DNA of 64,000 nucleotides. Origin: Bacteroidota bacterium. Its GTDB lineage: Bacteria; Bacteroidota; JABWAT01. The notes below the pieces were generated by a model. That model did no database searches and was not told where the DNA came from. It saw only the letters and a program-made list of their open reading frames with translations. This document shows positions 26,224 to 35,337 of this stretch, piece after piece (within the stretch, counting starts at the first letter, position 1; every line of letters starts with the position of its first letter). A program made the position numbers and the translations under genes. The DNA lies in assembly GCA_020161835.1 (NCBI GenBank), contig JAIUNL010000003.1, forward strand, positions 1-64,000, given 5' to 3'.

Positions 26224-26289
26224 TGTATTTTGGTCGTATTTAACAGATTTTGAAAGGTTATCAATTATTCAATGTTATAGAAAATTTCC

Positions 26290-27708
26290 TCATCTCTTCT
26301 TAAACAACTCCAAAGCAAATTCCTTCGCTTCCTTGTGGTTCACAACCGGTTCCGGATAGTTTTCCCCGATTTTACATTTATAAAGCAATTGATCTGATTC
26401 AGTCATTGCAGACGGATCGTGAATGAATTTCGAAGGAACATGTGCCAGTTCGGGAACATACTTCCTGATAAAAGTACCATCCGGATCAAAGCGTTCAGAC
26501 TGAAGTTCAGGGTTGAATATCCGGAAATAAGGCTGGGCATCACAGCCCGTTGAGGCAGCCCACTGCCAGCCGCCGTTGTTGCTTGTCAGATCAAAATCGA
26601 TCAGACTATCTGCAAAGTACTGTTCGCCCCACCGCCAGTCGATGTGCAGATCTTTCACGAGGAAGGAGGCGGCCACCATTCTCAGGCGGTTGTGCATCCA
26701 GCCGGTTTGATTTAGTTGCCGCATGGATGCATCCACAATGGGGAATCCGGTTTTCCCGTCACACCAGGCTTTGAACTTCTTTTCATCGTTGGGGAAAACC
26801 AGATTTTTGTAAACCGGATTGAATGATTCTTTTGCTGAATGTGGAAAATGCCAGAGAATCTGGGAGTAAAAATCACGCCAGATGAGTTCACCGAGCCATT
26901 TTTCTGATCCATCAGAAGAACCTGGTTTCGCCATCCTGACACATTCCCTGATCCCGATCATACCAAAACGCAGATACGGTGACAAGTAGGACACTCCCTT
27001 TTTTGCAGGGAAATCACGCAGATCACCATATTTTTGAATCCGTCCGGTAAAATCGGTAAGAAATTTAAGTCCCTGAGCTCGGGTTCCTGAAATGTTGACA
27101 TCTGCAGATTCAAAACCGATCTGTTCTAAACTTGAAATGAGTTTAAACTGCTTCAAGTCTTTAGGAAACGTGAACTTGTGCAGCAGGGATTCCGAATGGA
27201 AATGTTGTGTTTGTTCTGCCGTAAGTTTCTTTTTCCATGACCGGGAGTAAGGTGTGAAAACCACATAGGGATTACCATCCTCCTTGGTGATTTCATCCCG
27301 GTGAAAAATGACGTGATCTTTAAAGGAGTGAAACTGAATTCCGGATTTTGCCAATTCCTTTTCAACGGTTTGGTCTCTTACGATGGCTGCCGGCTCATAA
27401 TCAGTGTTGGTGAAAACGGAATCTGCTCCAGTTGATTTTGCCAGAACCGGGATTAATTCTGTCGGTTTTCCATGAAGAATCAACAATTCAGTCTGATGTT
27501 GAGTTTTTAAGATCTCCTTCATTTCAGAAAGAGCATCCCAGATTAACTGAACCCGCCTGTCCTTCCGGGAAGGAAGATGGGAGAGAATGTCAGTATCAAA
27601 AATAAAAACAGGAATGACCTTTTCAGACTGTGAGAGAGCCTTAAAAAGTCCGTGATTATCTGCGAAACGAAGGTCACGGCGGAACCAGAAAATGCTGAGT
27701 TTGTTCAT
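26290..27708 (-). CDS. phrB: deoxyribodipyrimidine photo-lyase (class I CPD photolyase)
   Basis: 472 residues. The N-terminal antenna-binding alpha/beta domain (LSIFWFRRDLRFADNHGL) and the C-terminal FAD domain (LIWRDFY, GFPIVDASMRQL, TGWMHNRLRM, SNNGGWQWAASTGCDAQPYFRIFNP in part) are complete. Asn-Asn before GGWQW is the CPD photolyase form, whereas cryptochromes usually have Asp. The enzyme repairs UV-induced cyclobutane pyrimidine dimers using blue light. It is transcribed alone, convergent with the AT-rich island, and marks the return to core sequence. Confidence 0.93.
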   Translation of the reverse strand: MNKLSIFWFRRDLRFADNHGLFKALSQSEKVIPVFIFDTDILSHLPSRKDRRVQLIWDALSEMKEILKTQHQTELLILHGKPTELIPVLAKSTGADSVFTNTDYEPAAIVRDQTVEKELAKSGIQFHSFKDHVIFHRDEITKEDGNPYVVFTPYSRSWKKKLTAEQTQHFHSESLLHKFTFPKDLKQFKLISSLEQIGFESADVNISGTRAQGLKFLTDFTGRIQKYGDLRDFPAKKGVSYLSPYLRFGMIGIRECVRMAKPGSSDGSEKWLGELIWRDFYSQILWHFPHSAKESFNPVYKNLVFPNDEKKFKAWCDGKTGFPIVDASMRQLNQTGWMHNRLRMVAASFLVKDLHIDWRWGEQYFADSLIDFDLTSNNGGWQWAASTGCDAQPYFRIFNPELQSERFDPDGTFIRKYVPELAHVPSKFIHDPSAMTESDQLLYKCKIGENYPEPVVNHKEAKEFALELFKKR

Positions 27709-28117
27709 GGGAAAAGTGATAAGTGATATGTGAAAAGTGGTAAGTGGATGGATTAATTGTTAATGGTGAATGTTTACAACCCGGCTTTTGTCGGGGTTAA
27801 TGATTAATGGGGGTTTCAATTTCTGAATTTCTGTAACTCCGACCTCCCGGTCGGAGATTTTTTCTTGGAATTTCGCTGAAAGCTTTTCTATTTTAATAGC
27901 CTCATTGAGAAGCCGGGGTGGTTTTAATAGTCATCCAGGTGGCCTTGTTCCCATGGTAAAGTTGGTGTATCGAAAGATGAAGTGCCTGCCTTTAGAGAAA
28001 CTAAAACTAAAAAACCCCTCTGCTTTCGGCATCTCCTCTTTAAAAAAAGGGAGACCTATCCAACTTCGAATTTTCCCACCGCTTTGTGTCCTCTGTGGTT
28101 AGGTCCTGTATTCCCCC
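27709..28117. other. gene-free spacer with short degenerate repeats
   Basis: The 465-base gap between phrB and glgC (both on the minus strand) holds no credible gene. Near 27712-27770 there are repeats of AAGTGATAAGTG / AAAAGTGGTAAGTGG type followed by TTAATGGTGAATG. Near 28080-28101 there is a CTTTGTGTCCTCTGTGGTTAGG string of a kind often seen in intergenic DNA of FCB-group and other genomes. The hairpin at 27837 and the glgC terminator at 28118 are listed separately. Confidence 0.4.
27837..27863 (+). terminator. terminator-like hairpin without an obvious gene
   Basis: Perfect 8-bp stem CTCCGACC / GGTCGGAG with a TCCC loop, followed by ATTTTTT on the + strand. The genes on both sides run on the minus strand, so it ends no visible transcript. 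It may be a remnant, or end an unseen small RNA. Confidence 0.5.
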
Positions 28118-28146
28118 AAACAAAAAAGGCACGGTCTCCCGTGCCT
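28118..28146 (-). terminator. Rho-independent terminator of glgC
   Basis: Stem AGGCACGG / CCGTGCCT (28127-28134 with 28139-28146). On the minus strand it is followed by six T residues. It lies 27 bases beyond the glgC stop. Confidence 0.85.
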
Positions 28147-28173
28147 GATTTGCAGAAAAAAATAAAAAACCGG

Positions 28174-29454
28174 TCAGATTTCGTAGTTATCGGGAATGAT
28201 TGAGTTTTTGGCAACCACAATAATTCCATCCACAATGAAAACGTAATTGTCTTTGTAATTCTGATGGTTCTGATAGTTAACCAGTTTCACGTTCCTGCCG
28301 ATACGGGCATTTTTATCAATGATTGCATTCAGAATGGTGGTTCCTTCGCCAATTCCCATGGGTGGAACGCCGTCACTTTTTGCCTCTGCTTTAAACTCAT
28401 CGGTCATGTAATAATCTGCACCCATGATGTAGGTGTTTTCGATGATGCAATTATCCCGGATGATCGACCGAACCCCAACAATTGACCGGGTAATTCTGGC
28501 ATTCTGGATCAATGATCCTTCAGAAATAATGGCCCGGTGGATCGTGGCATAATTGATCTTAGAACCCGGCAGGTACCTGGGGTGAGTGAAGATCATGTGT
28601 CCTTCATCGTAAAAATCAAATTCAGGAACTTCATCAGTCAGGGCAATATTGGCTTCATGGAAGCTCTTGATCGTTCCGATATCTTCCCAGTATCCGTCAA
28701 AGAAATGGGCAAATACACGTTTCATTCCAATGGCGTTCGGGATAACCTGTTTCCCGAAATCTTCGTGATTATTGGCGTTCAGCAGTTCAACCAGAACTGA
28801 GGTTTTGAACAGATAAATACCCATGCTGGCCATGTAGTTACGGCCTTTGGCTTCAACACCGTGCTTTTTAATGACTTCATCAGTAAGTTTAAGATCATCA
28901 AGAAGGCGGTCAGAGTTCGGTTTTTCATGGAATTCAACAATACGGCCATTGTCGTTGGTACGAAGGATACCAAATCCCTTTGCAGCATCACGATTTACAG
29001 GAAGCACACAAACGGTTAAATCAGCTTTGTTTTTGATGTGGGCCGCATAAACCTTACTGAAATCCATGTGATAAAGCTGGTCACCACTCAGAATCAGGGT
29101 ATATTCTGATTTGATGTGAGTGATGTAATTCAGATTCTGGCGGACGGCATCAGCAGTTCCCTGATACCATTCTTTATTACTCATGGTTTGCTGGGCAGCC
29201 AGGATTTGTACAAAATCATCAGAAAAACTGCCGAAATGGTAAGCCTGGGTAATATGGCGGTGCAGTGATTCAGAGTTGAACTGGGTGAGTACATAAATTC
29301 TTTTGATATCACTCAAAATACAATTGGAAATAGGGACGTCAATCAGGCGGAATTTTCCACCAATTGGAACTGCGGGTTTTGAACGGCTTCCGGTTAACGG
29401 GAATAAGCGGGCTCCTTGTCCGCCACCTAAAATGACTGCAGTGATATCTTTCAT
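28174..29454 (-). CDS. glgC: glucose-1-phosphate adenylyltransferase (ADP-glucose pyrophosphorylase)
   Basis: 426 residues. The nucleotidyltransferase signature VILGGGQGARLFPLT followed by RSKPAVPIGGKFRLIDVPISN, split here by the family's conserved Ser, is complete. LSGDQLYHMDF carries the metal-binding Asp, and VEFHEKP the sugar-phosphate-contacting Lys. A C-terminal left-handed beta-helix begins near 290. It makes ADP-glucose for glycogen synthesis. A CCGGAG ribosome binding site precedes ATG 29454. The pullulanase-like enzyme at the window end may act on the same polymer. Confidence 0.95.
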   Translation of the reverse strand: MKDITAVILGGGQGARLFPLTGSRSKPAVPIGGKFRLIDVPISNCILSDIKRIYVLTQFNSESLHRHITQAYHFGSFSDDFVQILAAQQTMSNKEWYQGTADAVRQNLNYITHIKSEYTLILSGDQLYHMDFSKVYAAHIKNKADLTVCVLPVNRDAAKGFGILRTNDNGRIVEFHEKPNSDRLLDDLKLTDEVIKKHGVEAKGRNYMASMGIYLFKTSVLVELLNANNHEDFGKQVIPNAIGMKRVFAHFFDGYWEDIGTIKSFHEANIALTDEVPEFDFYDEGHMIFTHPRYLPGSKINYATIHRAIISEGSLIQNARITRSIVGVRSIIRDNCIIENTYIMGADYYMTDEFKAEAKSDGVPPMGIGEGTTILNAIIDKNARIGRNVKLVNYQNHQNYKDNYVFIVDGIIVVAKNSIIPDNYEI

Positions 29455-29733
29455 GTGCGACTCCGGGGAATTAAATTCAGATTTGAGTGAAAGCGATTGG
29501 TTTTTGATTTAGTAGATAAAAAGTATAAACTATTGAATTAAATATAGGTAATATTAAAGGTTTCGGCAATAGAAAAAGGGCATTTTGTCATTTATTAAAA
29601 ATGGAACCGTTTTTCTTAATCAGAAGCGGTTTGCAGATTGCTTTAAACGAATTGGTTTTCTGGTTGTGCTCAAAAAAATTACGGCAAAAATGATTCTATG
29701 CTGATAAAAACCGGATTTTCCTGAATCAGGCCC

Positions 29734-29769
29734 TTTGTTGATTAAATAAAAACTTTAGGTGTATATTTG
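29734..29769 (+). promoter_or_regulatory. Bacteroidota-type promoter of the propeller sensor gene
   Basis: TTG at 29738-29740 (within TTTGTTG), 21-base spacer, then TATATTTG at 29762-29769, a full match to TAnnTTTG. It lies 22 bases before ATG 29792. The remainder of the 337-base divergent gap 29455-29791 is AT-rich; on the minus strand TATACTTTTT near 29520 could serve glgC. Confidence 0.65.
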
Positions 29770-29791
29770 TACAGGTATATCCGGAGTTAAA

Positions 29792-32488
29792 ATGTCTTAC
29801 CGTCTGGTTTTTCTTTTACTGGTTTTTTATACGTCGGTTTTTGGCGGACCTGCACGGTTTTCCCAGCTTTCCGGGTCTGACGGGCTAAGTCAAAACTCAG
29901 TAACCAGCGTTCTTCAGGATAAACTGGGCAGATTATGGTTTGCAACCCGTGATGGGTTAAATATGTATGACGGGTATTCCTTCCGGATTTATAAACACGA
30001 TCCCACCGATCAATCTTCCCTGTCAGAAAACAATATCAATGCCATTCTTGAAGATAAGACTGGTAAAATCTGGGTTGGAACTCAAGGATCAGGTCTTGAT
30101 TTGTTTACCCCGGAAACCGGTAAGTTTTCAAGGCCTTACGAAGGGAAAATTGGTGCAAAGGTGATCAGGGTCCTTCTTGAAGATTCAAAAGGGGCAATCT
30201 GGATCGGATCTGATGATGCAGGTTTGTTCCGGGTTGACCCGGAAACCGGTTCAGTCATGACTTACAAGTCTTCACCTGAAGGCGGTCTCAGTATGAACAG
30301 AATCAGAGGACTGGCAGAAGATAAAAGGGGAAGGCTCTGGATTGGAACCTACGGTGGCGGACTGAATTGTCTTGAACCGGAAACTGGAAAAATAGTTTGG
30401 TTTCAGTCTGGATCATCAGGTTTGTCTGAAAACCGGATCTGGTCGCTGATAACAGATAAAAATGGAACTATCTGGGCCGGTACATTTGGCGGTGGCCTGA
30501 ATAGAATTCAACCTGAAACAGAAGAAATTACCGTGATTTTGCCCGATTCAAAAAATCTGGTTTCAGCAAAAATCTGGGCATTGCATCAGGATCATCTTGG
30601 AAGAATCTGGATCGGAACTTACGGTGCCGGTGTGTTCAGGCTGGAAGCTGATCAGAAAACCATAACCAGAATTTACATGTCAAGGCCGGGTGAACTGCAA
30701 AATCATGAGGCGAATATATTTTCCCTTTTTGAAGACCGGTCAAACTTGCTTTGGGTTGGAACTGAAACCGGTGGTTTGTATAAAACTGACCTCAAACCCT
30801 CCAAATTCGGAGTATTGAACAATGAAAGTGTGCCCGGACTCCTGAATCACACGGGTGTGATGTCAGTTTTGGAGGATAAGCAAAAACGACTTTGGATCGG
30901 TTCACTCGGGGGTGGATTAACCCGGTATTCTCCAGAGACGGGAAACATCATAAAAATGACAACCGACTCACACCCGGAAAGTCTTTCAGGAAATTTTGTT
31001 CTCTCTTTACTTGAAGAAGGTGATTTTATCTGGGTTGGCACCGGCAGCGGACTCAGCCGGATTCATAAAGAAACCCTGACCGGAAAAAAATTCAAATCAG
31101 ATGAAATGAATCCGTTAACACCTGGCAGTGATGACATCCGGGTTTTATTCCGAGACTCAAAAGCCAGGTTGTGGATTGGCACAAATGGCGGGGGGCTGTC
31201 ACTCTGGAATAATGTGACAGGCACATTTACCCGATTTCGGCAAAGTCCTGCAGGATTGGCTTCGAACACGGTCAGAAGTCTTGCAGAATCTTCAGACGGG
31301 TCTTTGTGGATCGGAACCAGTCAGGGTTTGAATAAGTATAATCCTGAAAATGAGTCATGGCAAAGCTGGACGAGTCTTCCAAATGTCCCATTCTCATTAA
31401 GTGATAATGAAATCAGATGCCTTTACGAAGATCCAACCGGACAACTCTGGATAGGCACAGCAGCCGGTTTGAACAGAATGCTTCCGGGAAAAAATGAATT
31501 TCAGCACTTTCTGGAAAAAGATGGGCTGCCAAACGGATTTATTTATGGTATTCTGCCGGATAGTAAGGGCAATTTATGGCTCAGTACCAATTTTGGATTG
31601 TCAAAATTCAATGCGGAATCAGGGAAATTCAGAAATTATGATGAAAGTGACGGACTTCAGTCAAACGAGTTTAATGGTGGTTCCTGGTTTCAGGGTTCAG
31701 GTGGCCGGCTTTATTTTGGCGGAGTAAACGGACTGAACTGGTTTCTACCCGGTGATGTGATTGAAAATCCGTTTCTTCCGCAGGTTATTCTTACCGATTT
31801 TAAAATATTGAATCAACCTGTCACTTTACCCGTTTCCCTATCTCATCTTGAAAGTTTTACCCTGAAACCCCGGCAAAACATGATTTCTTTTGAGTTTGCG
31901 GCGTTAGATTTCACGAATCCCCAAAAAAATAAATATAGATATCAGCTTGAAGGCTTCGATGAAGACTGGATTGATGCAGGAAACCGCCGTTATGTGACTT
32001 ACACCAATCTTGATCCGGGAGAGTACACTTTCAGGGTAATTGGCTCAAACAATGATGGCGTCTGGAATGAAACCGGCAGTTCTCTTTATTTATTGGTACG
32101 CCCACCCTTTTATAAAACCACTTGGTTTATTGCGTTGGTGATTGTGGCGTTGATATCTGCCGTTTACTTTTTTGGGCGTTGGCGGCAGGCAGTTAAAGAA
32201 CGACGGGAAAAAGAACGGATTGAAGTCATCAGGCAGGTAACCATTGGTGTCTTGCATGAGATCAGGCAACCCCTCCAGATTTTGAACGGAAATATTGAAA
32301 TTATCAGTTTACTAAATGAAGGCAGTGATTCAGAACTGGATGAACCCGTAAAAAAAGCGGGCGAAAATGTGACTCGTATCAAAAATCTGCTCAGGAAGTT
32401 GGAAGAACTGTTAAATGATGCTAAATTTAAGACTAAATCCTACACCAAGGACCAACAAATGATCGATCTTACCGGCGATAATTTATGA
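29792..32488 (+). CDS. two-component beta-propeller sensor with DHp-like segment but no ATPase domain
   Basis: 898 residues from ATG 29792, chosen because GGAG lies 6 bases upstream and a signal peptide (YRLVFLLLVFYTSVFG) follows at once. Repeated WIGT-type Reg_prop strands (about 30-650) form two periplasmic seven-blade propellers. A Y_Y_Y domain lies at about 665-750 and a TM helix near 776-795. The cytosolic end has LHEIRQPLQ with His822 and a helical DHp-like region, then stops at 898 without N, G1 or G2 boxes, so it is not a complete histidine kinase. Its TGA overlaps the ATG of the following receiver gene (ATGA). The normal family is 1200-1400 residues with kinase and regulator fused. 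Confidence 0.85.
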   Translation: MSYRLVFLLLVFYTSVFGGPARFSQLSGSDGLSQNSVTSVLQDKLGRLWFATRDGLNMYDGYSFRIYKHDPTDQSSLSENNINAILEDKTGKIWVGTQGSGLDLFTPETGKFSRPYEGKIGAKVIRVLLEDSKGAIWIGSDDAGLFRVDPETGSVMTYKSSPEGGLSMNRIRGLAEDKRGRLWIGTYGGGLNCLEPETGKIVWFQSGSSGLSENRIWSLITDKNGTIWAGTFGGGLNRIQPETEEITVILPDSKNLVSAKIWALHQDHLGRIWIGTYGAGVFRLEADQKTITRIYMSRPGELQNHEANIFSLFEDRSNLLWVGTETGGLYKTDLKPSKFGVLNNESVPGLLNHTGVMSVLEDKQKRLWIGSLGGGLTRYSPETGNIIKMTTDSHPESLSGNFVLSLLEEGDFIWVGTGSGLSRIHKETLTGKKFKSDEMNPLTPGSDDIRVLFRDSKARLWIGTNGGGLSLWNNVTGTFTRFRQSPAGLASNTVRSLAESSDGSLWIGTSQGLNKYNPENESWQSWTSLPNVPFSLSDNEIRCLYEDPTGQLWIGTAAGLNRMLPGKNEFQHFLEKDGLPNGFIYGILPDSKGNLWLSTNFGLSKFNAESGKFRNYDESDGLQSNEFNGGSWFQGSGGRLYFGGVNGLNWFLPGDVIENPFLPQVILTDFKILNQPVTLPVSLSHLESFTLKPRQNMISFEFAALDFTNPQKNKYRYQLEGFDEDWIDAGNRRYVTYTNLDPGEYTFRVIGSNNDGVWNETGSSLYLLVRPPFYKTTWFIALVIVALISAVYFFGRWRQAVKERREKERIEVIRQVTIGVLHEIRQPLQILNGNIEIISLLNEGSDSELDEPVKKAGENVTRIKNLLRKLEELLNDAKFKTKSYTKDQQMIDLTGDNL

Positions 32489-32889
32489 GCAGAACCATTT
32501 TCATTGTGGATGATGAAGAAGGTATCCGTGATATCTTTGAAACCATTATAAAAATATATTTTCGCGATAAAGTAAAATCGGGTGCACTTGTAATTGTTAA
32601 AGCAGAAGATGGTTCAGTAGCAGTTAATAAAGCTAAAGGAACCTTGCCGGATTTTATTCTGATGGATGTGAAAATGCCAAATATGGATGGGATTGAAGCC
32701 TTTTATGCTATTAAAGCATTAAATGGTGACATTCCGGTCAAAACATTTTTTATTACCGGTTTTGCCAGTGATGGTGAAATAGGCAACCGGATGGATCAGG
32801 CAATCCGGGATGGCGCTTTGGGAATGCTTCCAAAGCCAATTTCTTCTCCCGATCTAAAAAAACTGGTTGATGATCATGTTTCACTCTGA
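32485..32889 (+). CDS. stand-alone response-regulator receiver domain
   Basis: 134 residues. CheY-like: acidic pair in VDDEE near 9-12, phospho-acceptor Asp in LMDVKMPNMDG near 60, a conserved Thr/Ser strand (FFITGFA) and Lys in PKPIS near 117. No output domain. It overlaps the propeller sensor by 4 bases, so the two are made together. Phosphate would have to come from another kinase's ATPase domain unless a partner supplies it. Confidence 0.9.
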   Translation: MSRTIFIVDDEEGIRDIFETIIKIYFRDKVKSGALVIVKAEDGSVAVNKAKGTLPDFILMDVKMPNMDGIEAFYAIKALNGDIPVKTFFITGFASDGEIGNRMDQAIRDGALGMLPKPISSPDLKKLVDDHVSL

Positions 32890-32941
32890 ATTCAAAAATT
32901 AAACCAACCCGGTTATTTTAGCTTGTCCTTTTTGGCTAAAG

Positions 32942-32972
32942 TTGAATTCATGGTTTCTTTATTATACTTTTG
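32942..32972 (+). promoter_or_regulatory. Bacteroidota-type promoter of pyruvate kinase
   Basis: TTG at 32942-32944, 20-base spacer, then TACTTTTG at 32965-32972 (full match to TAnnTTTG). It lies 40 bases before the start codon. Confidence 0.65.
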
Positions 32973-33012
32973 CATCAGTCTTAATGATTCTCTAATGTAA
33001 AGGGATATTCTC

Positions 33013-34446
33013 TTGAGTATCAATCTCAATTCTCGCAGAGCCAAAATTGTCTGCACGCTTGGCCCCTCTTCCAACTCGTATGAAACCATCCGTGATCTTG
33101 CTCTTGCCGGAATGGATGTTGCCCGTCTGAATTTTTCTCACGGCAGTTACGAAGACCATCTTGAACGCATCAAAATTATCAGAAAGGTTTCTGAGGATAT
33201 TGATAAACCCATTGCTATTCTTCAGGACTTACAAGGTCCGAAGATTCGGGTGGGTACTTTTCAATATGGGAAAGTTACTTTAAATAACGGGGCAAAATTC
33301 AATATAACAGTTGAAGAGTGTGTCGGGAATGAAGAACGTGTTTCAACTTCCTACAAAAGCATAGTCAAAGATGTTAAAGAAGGCGATATCGTCCTTTTGG
33401 ATGATGGAATTCTGAAGTTGAAGGTGCTTGAAGTAACTGAGACTGATGTGGTCACTGAAGTTGTTTTTGGTGGGGTGCTTAAGGATAGAAAAGGAATTAA
33501 CCTTCCTGATGTTCTGATGTCGGTTCCGGCACTTTCAGAAAAAGATATTGCAGACGTTGAGTTTGGTCTGAAGAATGAAGTCGATTATATCGCACTTTCT
33601 TTTGTTCAGCGTGCTGATGACGTACTTCAGTTAAAACGGATTATCACCAATGCGGGTTATGACACCCCGATTGTAGCTAAAATTGAAAAACCACAGGCTG
33701 TTCACAGTTTGGATGCCATCACCGATGTTGCAGATGCCATCATGGTTGCCCGTGGTGATCTGGGAGTTGAACTGAACACTGAAGACGTTCCGCCTACCCA
33801 GAAAAAAATCATCAAAATGTGTAATCAGAAGGGTGTGCCGGTTATTACCGCAACACAGATGCTCGAATCGATGATTCACAACCCACGGCCAACCCGTGCT
33901 GAAGCTTCTGATGTTGCCAATGCCATTCTTGACGGAACTGATGCGGTCATGCTTTCTGCTGAAACTGCAGCTGGTGCGTTCCCGATTGAAGCGGTTCAGA
34001 CGATGGCCAAAATTATTACGATTATAGAAAATTATGCACTTACCAATACTGAGCAGGATTTAAAGCCCAAGAATATTGTGTATTCTGCTCCGCTTGCCAT
34101 TGGCTATGCGGCCTGCAATGCTGCCAACATGGTTAATGCTTCTGCCATTGTTTGTATGACACAGTCGGGTTCAACGGCGGTCATGATTTCCAAATTCCGC
34201 CCGAAAAAGCCCATCATTGCCGTAACTGCAAGAAGAATTTCGCTTCTGAGACTTTGTCTCGTGTGGGGCGTTCAGGGTTACCTGATTCCTGGTTTTAAGG
34301 ATAATGTGGATGATGCGGTTGAAGAAATGAAACAATCGCTGATCAAAGAAGAAATTGTCCGTCAGGGCAACCGGATTATCATCACGGCGGGACTTCCGTT
34401 TACCAAACGCCGAAGTACCAACATGATGAGAATCGAAGAAATTTAA
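33013..34446 (+). CDS. pyk: pyruvate kinase
   Basis: 477 residues. RAKIVCTLGPSS start, ARLNFSHG, LQDLQGPKIR, IVAKIEKP with the catalytic Lys, MVARGDLGVE, and the ATQMLESM signature are all present. The length fits the compact bacterial form without the extra PEP-utiliser domain. It converts PEP and ADP to pyruvate and ATP in glycolysis. TTG 33013 is chosen because AGGG lies 9 bases upstream and the family's N-terminus starts within 10 residues. A terminator shared with the opposite gene follows. Confidence 0.96.
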   Translation: MSINLNSRRAKIVCTLGPSSNSYETIRDLALAGMDVARLNFSHGSYEDHLERIKIIRKVSEDIDKPIAILQDLQGPKIRVGTFQYGKVTLNNGAKFNITVEECVGNEERVSTSYKSIVKDVKEGDIVLLDDGILKLKVLEVTETDVVTEVVFGGVLKDRKGINLPDVLMSVPALSEKDIADVEFGLKNEVDYIALSFVQRADDVLQLKRIITNAGYDTPIVAKIEKPQAVHSLDAITDVADAIMVARGDLGVELNTEDVPPTQKKIIKMCNQKGVPVITATQMLESMIHNPRPTRAEASDVANAILDGTDAVMLSAETAAGAFPIEAVQTMAKIITIIENYALTNTEQDLKPKNIVYSAPLAIGYAACNAANMVNASAIVCMTQSGSTAVMISKFRPKKPIIAVTARRISLLRLCLVWGVQGYLIPGFKDNVDDAVEEMKQSLIKEEIVRQGNRIIITAGLPFTKRRSTNMMRIEEI

Positions 34447-34448
34447 AT

Positions 34449-34478
34449 AAAAAAAACCCGGTTCAAGCCGGGTTTTTT
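34449..34478. terminator. bidirectional Rho-independent terminator
   Basis: Stem AACCCGG / CCGGGTT (34455-34461 with 34468-34474) is flanked by an A-run on the left and a T-run on the right. It serves pyk (+) and the yfcE-like gene (-). Confidence 0.88.
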
Positions 34479-34485
34479 GTTACTA

Positions 34486-34986
34486 TCACCATCTGATCAG
34501 CTCCGGATGAATTTCACCGGATTTCAGGTGCAGTTTGACCAGAGAATAAAACGGTTCCATTCTTTTATTTGTTGGCGAACCCGGATTGATAAACCAGAGT
34601 CCGTTTTGCTGATGAATCATGGGTTTATGAGAATGTCCGAAAATAAACAAATCTGCTTTAACCCGTTTTGATAGTGCAAAAATGTTTTGAACAGCAGTTC
34701 CTTTTCCCTGATGACCATGACAAAGAACTGCTTTGAAGTTGTTTAGCAGGCAGTATTGAATGTCTCCCAATTCCTTCAGGAGTTCGGGTGGATCGTTATT
34801 TCCGGCGACAGCAAAAGTGGGTGCAATTTCACCGAGTCTTTGAATAACTCCCATATCCAGAATATCGCCGGCATGAAAAATCAGATCACAATCTGAAAAA
34901 GAACTGAAAATCTGTGCGGGAAGTGATTTTCGTTTCGAATGAAGATGAGTATCGCTTAGAATCCCGATAGTTTTATGTGTTTCCAT
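34486..34986 (-). CDS. YfcE/MJ0936-family phosphodiesterase (metallophosphoesterase)
   Basis: 166 residues. All metal-binding motifs of the small calcineurin-like family are visible: ILSDTHL, IFHAGDI, VAGNND, VLCHGHQG and FGHSHKP, then the NPGSP segment. Members hydrolyse phosphodiesters in vitro; the cellular substrate is unclear. Its start overlaps the upstream 91-residue gene by 14 bases, so the two form an operon on the minus strand. Confidence 0.88.
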   Translation of the reverse strand: METHKTIGILSDTHLHSKRKSLPAQIFSSFSDCDLIFHAGDILDMGVIQRLGEIAPTFAVAGNNDPPELLKELGDIQYCLLNNFKAVLCHGHQGKGTAVQNIFALSKRVKADLFIFGHSHKPMIHQQNGLWFINPGSPTNKRMEPFYSLVKLHLKSGEIHPELIRW

Positions 34987-35248
34987 GCTGACCGGGCTTT
35001 TTCAGGTCATTCATTTCTTTGATTACCTTGGTGGTTTCCTGGTTAACTTCCCGCAAATCTTTAATTTTGGTACGGATGTCAGAAATTTTTGCAATCAGTC
35101 TTTGTGCTTCATCGGTATTTCTCTCAAACATGATAAAATATTCGATCGCCTTATTGATTGCGAGTTCAACATTGCCGCCATACCGGGCTTTTACCAGATC
35201 AAGAAATTCTTTTTCGAGGCGGGGATCCAGTTTGGGTGTTTCAGCCAT
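34973..35248 (-). CDS. small hypothetical protein, possible ribbon-helix-helix plus coiled coil
   Basis: 91 residues. FLDLVKARYGGNVELAINKAIEYF (cut: LVKARYGG and LAINKAIEYF) resembles the helical half of an RHH fold, and residues about 45-85 are a charged coiled coil. It has no recognised family. It overlaps the phosphodiesterase gene and is probably co-translated with it. A DNA-binding or oligomeric scaffold role is possible but unproven. Confidence 0.6.
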   Translation of the reverse strand: MAETPKLDPRLEKEFLDLVKARYGGNVELAINKAIEYFIMFERNTDEAQRLIAKISDIRTKIKDLREVNQETTKVIKEMNDLKKPGQHGNT

Positions 35249-35337
35249 AATAATCTCAATTTGAAAGTATAAAAGAATTGTTTAACGTGTATGTGGAGGG
35301 TGAAACCAACAAAAATAGAGAAACCTGTGTTTGGTTC

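Noticed and set aside
8026..26289. Integrase, transposase or attachment sites bounding the AT-rich island
   Set aside because: No recombinase gene in the window, no tRNA at either edge, and no convincing direct repeat near 8.1 kb and 26.3 kb.
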